Shown here: piece after piece, positions 61,624 through 64,000 of the stretch
Position numbering within the stretch: the stretch's first letter is position 1
Layout of the letters: every line of letters begins with the position of its first letter
From: Flavobacteriales bacterium
GTDB taxonomy: Bacteria > Bacteroidota > Bacteroidia > Flavobacteriales_F > PHOS-HE28
NCBI GenBank assembly: GCA_016703105.1
Contig: JADJCS010000009.1
Location: forward strand, 62,001-126,000
Length of the DNA stretch: 64,000 nt
Reading direction: 5' to 3'
Program-made: the position numbers and the translations under genes
The notes under the pieces: model-generated
Told to the model about the DNA's origin: nothing
The model's input: the letters and a program-made list of their open reading frames with translations, nothing else
Databases searched by the model: none

Positions 61624-64000
61624 ATGCGCTTCGCTACCCCCGTCACCGTCCTGTTCGCACTAGTAGTGGCCTGCTCCGCGCAGGCCCAGGTGCCCGACGT
61701 GCCCTGTGCCGCCGATGTGCTCCACCAGCAGAAGATGGCGAACGATCCGGTCTATGCCGCGAGGCATGCCTGGTTCGAGCATCAAGCCCGGCAGGCGGCG
61801 ATGGGTAGAGCGTTCCTCTCCGCGGAAGAGCGCGGCGGGGGCGGCGTGCTCACAGTGCCCGTGGTGGTCCACATCATCCACAACAACGGTCCGGAGAACA
61901 TCCCCGACGCGCAGGTGATCCAGGCCATCGATGACATGAACCAGGCCTTTGAGAACATCGGTTTCTACGACCCGCTGACCGGTGTGGACACCGAGATCCA
62001 GTTCTGCCTTGCCCTGCGCGATCCGAACGACGATGCCACCACCGGCATCAACCGGGTGCAAAACGTGCTGACCGACCTCATCGTGGAAGCGCAGGACATC
62101 GACATGAAGAACCTGAGCCGCTGGGACCCCCTGAGCTACCTGAACATCTGGGTGGTGAAGGAGATCACAAGCAGCGTGGTTGGATCCGGTGTCGCAGGGT
62201 ACGCCTTTTTCCCCTCTTCGCACGGGCAACCGGAGGACGGCATCGTGGTGGAAGCGAACTATTTCGGTCTCAACCCGGACAACAGCAAGGTGGCCGTGCA
62301 TGAAGCTGGTCACTACCTCGGCCTCTACCACACCTTCGAAGGAGCCTGCGCCAACAACAATTGCCTGATGGATGGCGACCATGTGTGCGATACCCCGCCC
62401 GACCAGAGCACCAGTCCGGTGAACTGTGGAACGGTGATCAACACCTGCACTACCGACCAGAACGATACGTCCCCCAACAACCCTTTCCGGCCGATCGGAA
62501 TGGGTGGCCTCGGCGAGCAGGACGATATGTACATCAACTACATGGACTATGGGTACAAGAGCTGCCAGACCGCTTACACCCAAGGCCAGAAGGAGCGCAT
62601 GCACGATGCCTTGAACGGCACCCGCGCGAGCCTGCTCGCCTCCGATGCGTGCATGACCCCGTGCAGCATCCCGTTCGCGGCTTCGTTCACCATCTCGCCA
62701 CCGAACCCTGTCCCTGTCGGTTCCACGGTCAACTTCACGAACACCACGGGCCCCGCCACGGGCTTCGAATGGACGCTGAACGGCACCGTGTTCAGCACGA
62801 ACGTCAACGCGAGCTACAACTTCCCGGATGAAGGCGTCTACACCGTGATCCTCACCGCGGCCGATACGGTGAACTCGTGTTTGAACACCTTCTCGATGGA
62901 CGTGGTGGTGGACTGCCCGGGCGTGGCGTCTTTCAACGCAAGTGCTACGACCATCCTTCCCGGTGGCACCATCGACTTCACCAACACGAGCACCGGCGCC
63001 ATCAGCTACGAGTGGATCCTCGACGGTGTGAGCTACAGCACGAACACCGACCAGAGCATCGTGTTCAACACCCCGGGGATCTACAGCATATACTTGATCG
63101 CGAATACCGCCACGTGTGCCAATACGAGCAGCACTGTGGTGCTCACCGTAGGTGATTGCGATAACCAGAACTACCTGAAGCAATGGCGCTTCGGATATGA
63201 TGCAGGGCTTGATTTCACCAGCGGCACCCCCGTACCGGTGGTGGGCAGCGTGATGCACAGCGATGAGGGGGTCTCCTCCATCGCCGATGGCAATGGGAAC
63301 CTCTTGTTCTATACCAACGGTGTTACCGTGTGGGACCGCAACAACAACCAGATGCCGAACGGGTTCGGGCTCTTGGGCGGTCAGCTCACCTCGGCGCGCA
63401 ACCAGGCCATCATCGCGCCCGATCCCGCCGATCCGAACAACTACTACATCTTCTGCAACGACGAGAACGAGAACCAGTTCAACGCCGGGGTCCACTACTC
63501 CAAGGTGGAAATGGCGCTCAACGGCGGGAATGGGGATGTGACCTTGAAGAACGCCGTACTGTGCGGCACCGATCAAGAGAGCATGGGCGGCGTGGTCCAT
63601 GACAACGGCACCGATTCCTGGATCTGCATTCCACGCCGTTTCCCGAACGCGCGGCTAGACATGTTCCATGTGAACGCCCAAGGCACCTTCCCGCTCGTGA
63701 GCACCCCGATCGCACCGCGGATCAATCCCGGCCTGCCGATCTTCTCACACAGCGGCGAGAAGCTGGCGGTGAGCACCGCCAGTCCCCCTCCCGTGAACGT
63801 CTACATCCGCCTCTACGATTTCGATGGCACCACGGGCACCTTCTCGAACAATCCCGTCGAACTCGTCCTGCCGGGCGGCCAGGGTTTGTGGTGCATGGAG
63901 ATCTCCCCCGATGATTCCAAGCTGTATCTGGTCCGCAGCCAGCAGCTCATCCAATTCGATCTCTCGCTCACCACCCAGGCCGCAATCCAGGCTTCGGAAA
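61624..64000 (+). CDS. Secreted M43 metalloprotease with PKD domains, C-terminus beyond window
   Basis: An incomplete open frame of at least 792 residues that runs off the end. ATG 61624 gives the signal peptide (VTVLFALVVACSAQAQ). The M43 (cytophagalysin/pappalysin) catalytic domain has TVPVVVHIIHNNG, the zinc motif HEAGHYLGLYHTF starting at residue 226, paired cysteines (GACANNNCLMDGDHVCDTPP), and the Met-turn YINYMDYGYKSC. Two PKD-like domains follow (~350-515; VGSTVNFTNTTGP, PGGTIDFTNTSTG). Next is a propeller-like region opening WRFGYDAGLDFTSGTPV and GNLLFYTNGVTVWDRNNNQM, which in Flavobacteriales normally precedes a gliding-associated type B C-terminus. I therefore predict a T9SS domain outside the window. 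Likely a surface or secreted protease. Confidence 0.93.
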   Translation, partial: MRFATPVTVLFALVVACSAQAQVPDVPCAADVLHQQKMANDPVYAARHAWFEHQARQAAMGRAFLSAEERGGGGVLTVPVVVHIIHNNGPENIPDAQVIQAIDDMNQAFENIGFYDPLTGVDTEIQFCLALRDPNDDATTGINRVQNVLTDLIVEAQDIDMKNLSRWDPLSYLNIWVVKEITSSVVGSGVAGYAFFPSSHGQPEDGIVVEANYFGLNPDNSKVAVHEAGHYLGLYHTFEGACANNNCLMDGDHVCDTPPDQSTSPVNCGTVINTCTTDQNDTSPNNPFRPIGMGGLGEQDDMYINYMDYGYKSCQTAYTQGQKERMHDALNGTRASLLASDACMTPCSIPFAASFTISPPNPVPVGSTVNFTNTTGPATGFEWTLNGTVFSTNVNASYNFPDEGVYTVILTAADTVNSCLNTFSMDVVVDCPGVASFNASATTILPGGTIDFTNTSTGAISYEWILDGVSYSTNTDQSIVFNTPGIYSIYLIANTATCANTSSTVVLTVGDCDNQNYLKQWRFGYDAGLDFTSGTPVPVVGSVMHSDEGVSSIADGNGNLLFYTNGVTVWDRNNNQMPNGFGLLGGQLTSARNQAIIAPDPADPNNYYIFCNDENENQFNAGVHYSKVEMALNGGNGDVTLKNAVLCGTDQESMGGVVHDNGTDSWICIPRRFPNARLDMFHVNAQGTFPLVSTPIAPRINPGLPIFSHSGEKLAVSTASPPPVNVYIRLYDFDGTTGTFSNNPVELVLPGGQGLWCMEISPDDSKLYLVRSQQLIQFDLSLTTQAAIQASE

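Noticed and set aside
61660..63600. A 646-codon minus-strand open frame opposite the M43 protease
   Set aside because: Same shadow effect; the plus frame carries the HExxH zinc motif and PKD domains without any stop.

Overview
The window looks like a chromosomal segment of a high-GC member of the Bacteroidota, most likely a Flavobacteriales-type lineage. The evidence is: many secreted proteins ending in type IX secretion (T9SS) sorting domains; one gliding-motility-associated (type B) C-terminus; a TonB-dependent receptor with an N-terminal carboxypeptidase-like plug extension; Flavobacteriales-style lipoboxes; almost no Shine-Dalgarno sequences; and repeated TAATTTSG / TAnnTTTG-like promoter -7 elements very close to start codons. 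I see no rRNA, convincing tRNA, CRISPR array, transposase or prophage.

Layout. 0.1-5.0 kb (minus): a DPP-IV peptidase and a GT-C/TPR membrane protein. 5.1-5.7 kb: a small conserved-looking cytosolic protein. 5.8-16.4 kb (minus): the most striking region, five consecutive class III nucleotide cyclase genes plus the decayed tail of a sixth. Four have periplasmic TPR sensors and one has a 7TMR-DISM-like sensor. Three neighbouring genes overlap at their stop/start codons, with a 44-codon ORF coupled at the end. 16.4-18.8 kb (minus): a secreted esterase, then overlapping NUDIX and MnmD genes. 18.8-25.0 kb: large secreted propeller proteins and a TPR/PD40 protein. 25.1-30.8 kb (plus): M42 aminopeptidase, a membrane protein, a GNAT acetyltransferase overlapping a GT39-like enzyme, and an S9 lipoprotein peptidase. 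30.8-31.4 kb: gene-free, with a strong terminator and a 7-bp tandem array. 31.4-42.3 kb (plus): a run of secreted or surface proteins (S74 tail-fibre-like, CotH/LTD, DUF4397 repeats) plus a DinB protein. 42.4-51.2 kb: a CarH-like B12/light regulator, a MORN lipoprotein, GlcD-type dehydrogenase, a surface repeat protein, bestrophin, an SdiA-regulated-like lipoprotein, an MFS transporter and MurQ. 51.4-61.1 kb: a secreted alpha/beta hydrolase lacking its serine, a TonB receptor, a secreted protein, a lipase, a small exported protein and a beta-CASP nuclease. 61.6 kb to the end: an M43 metalloprotease that runs off the window.

Working together. Most genes serve the envelope: polymers or peptides are attacked outside by T9SS cargo and S9/M42/M43 peptidases, uptake is by the TonB receptor, and recycling is by MurQ. 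The cyclase array would turn several envelope signals into cAMP; all catalytic residues visible in the intact copies predict ATP as substrate.

Caution. At least ten otherwise well-conserved genes carry single-base frameshifts, often in short G/C or A runs. This suggests uncorrected sequencing or assembly indels, so apparent pseudogenes must be read with care. The in-frame stop and mosaic structure in one cyclase are harder to explain that way.
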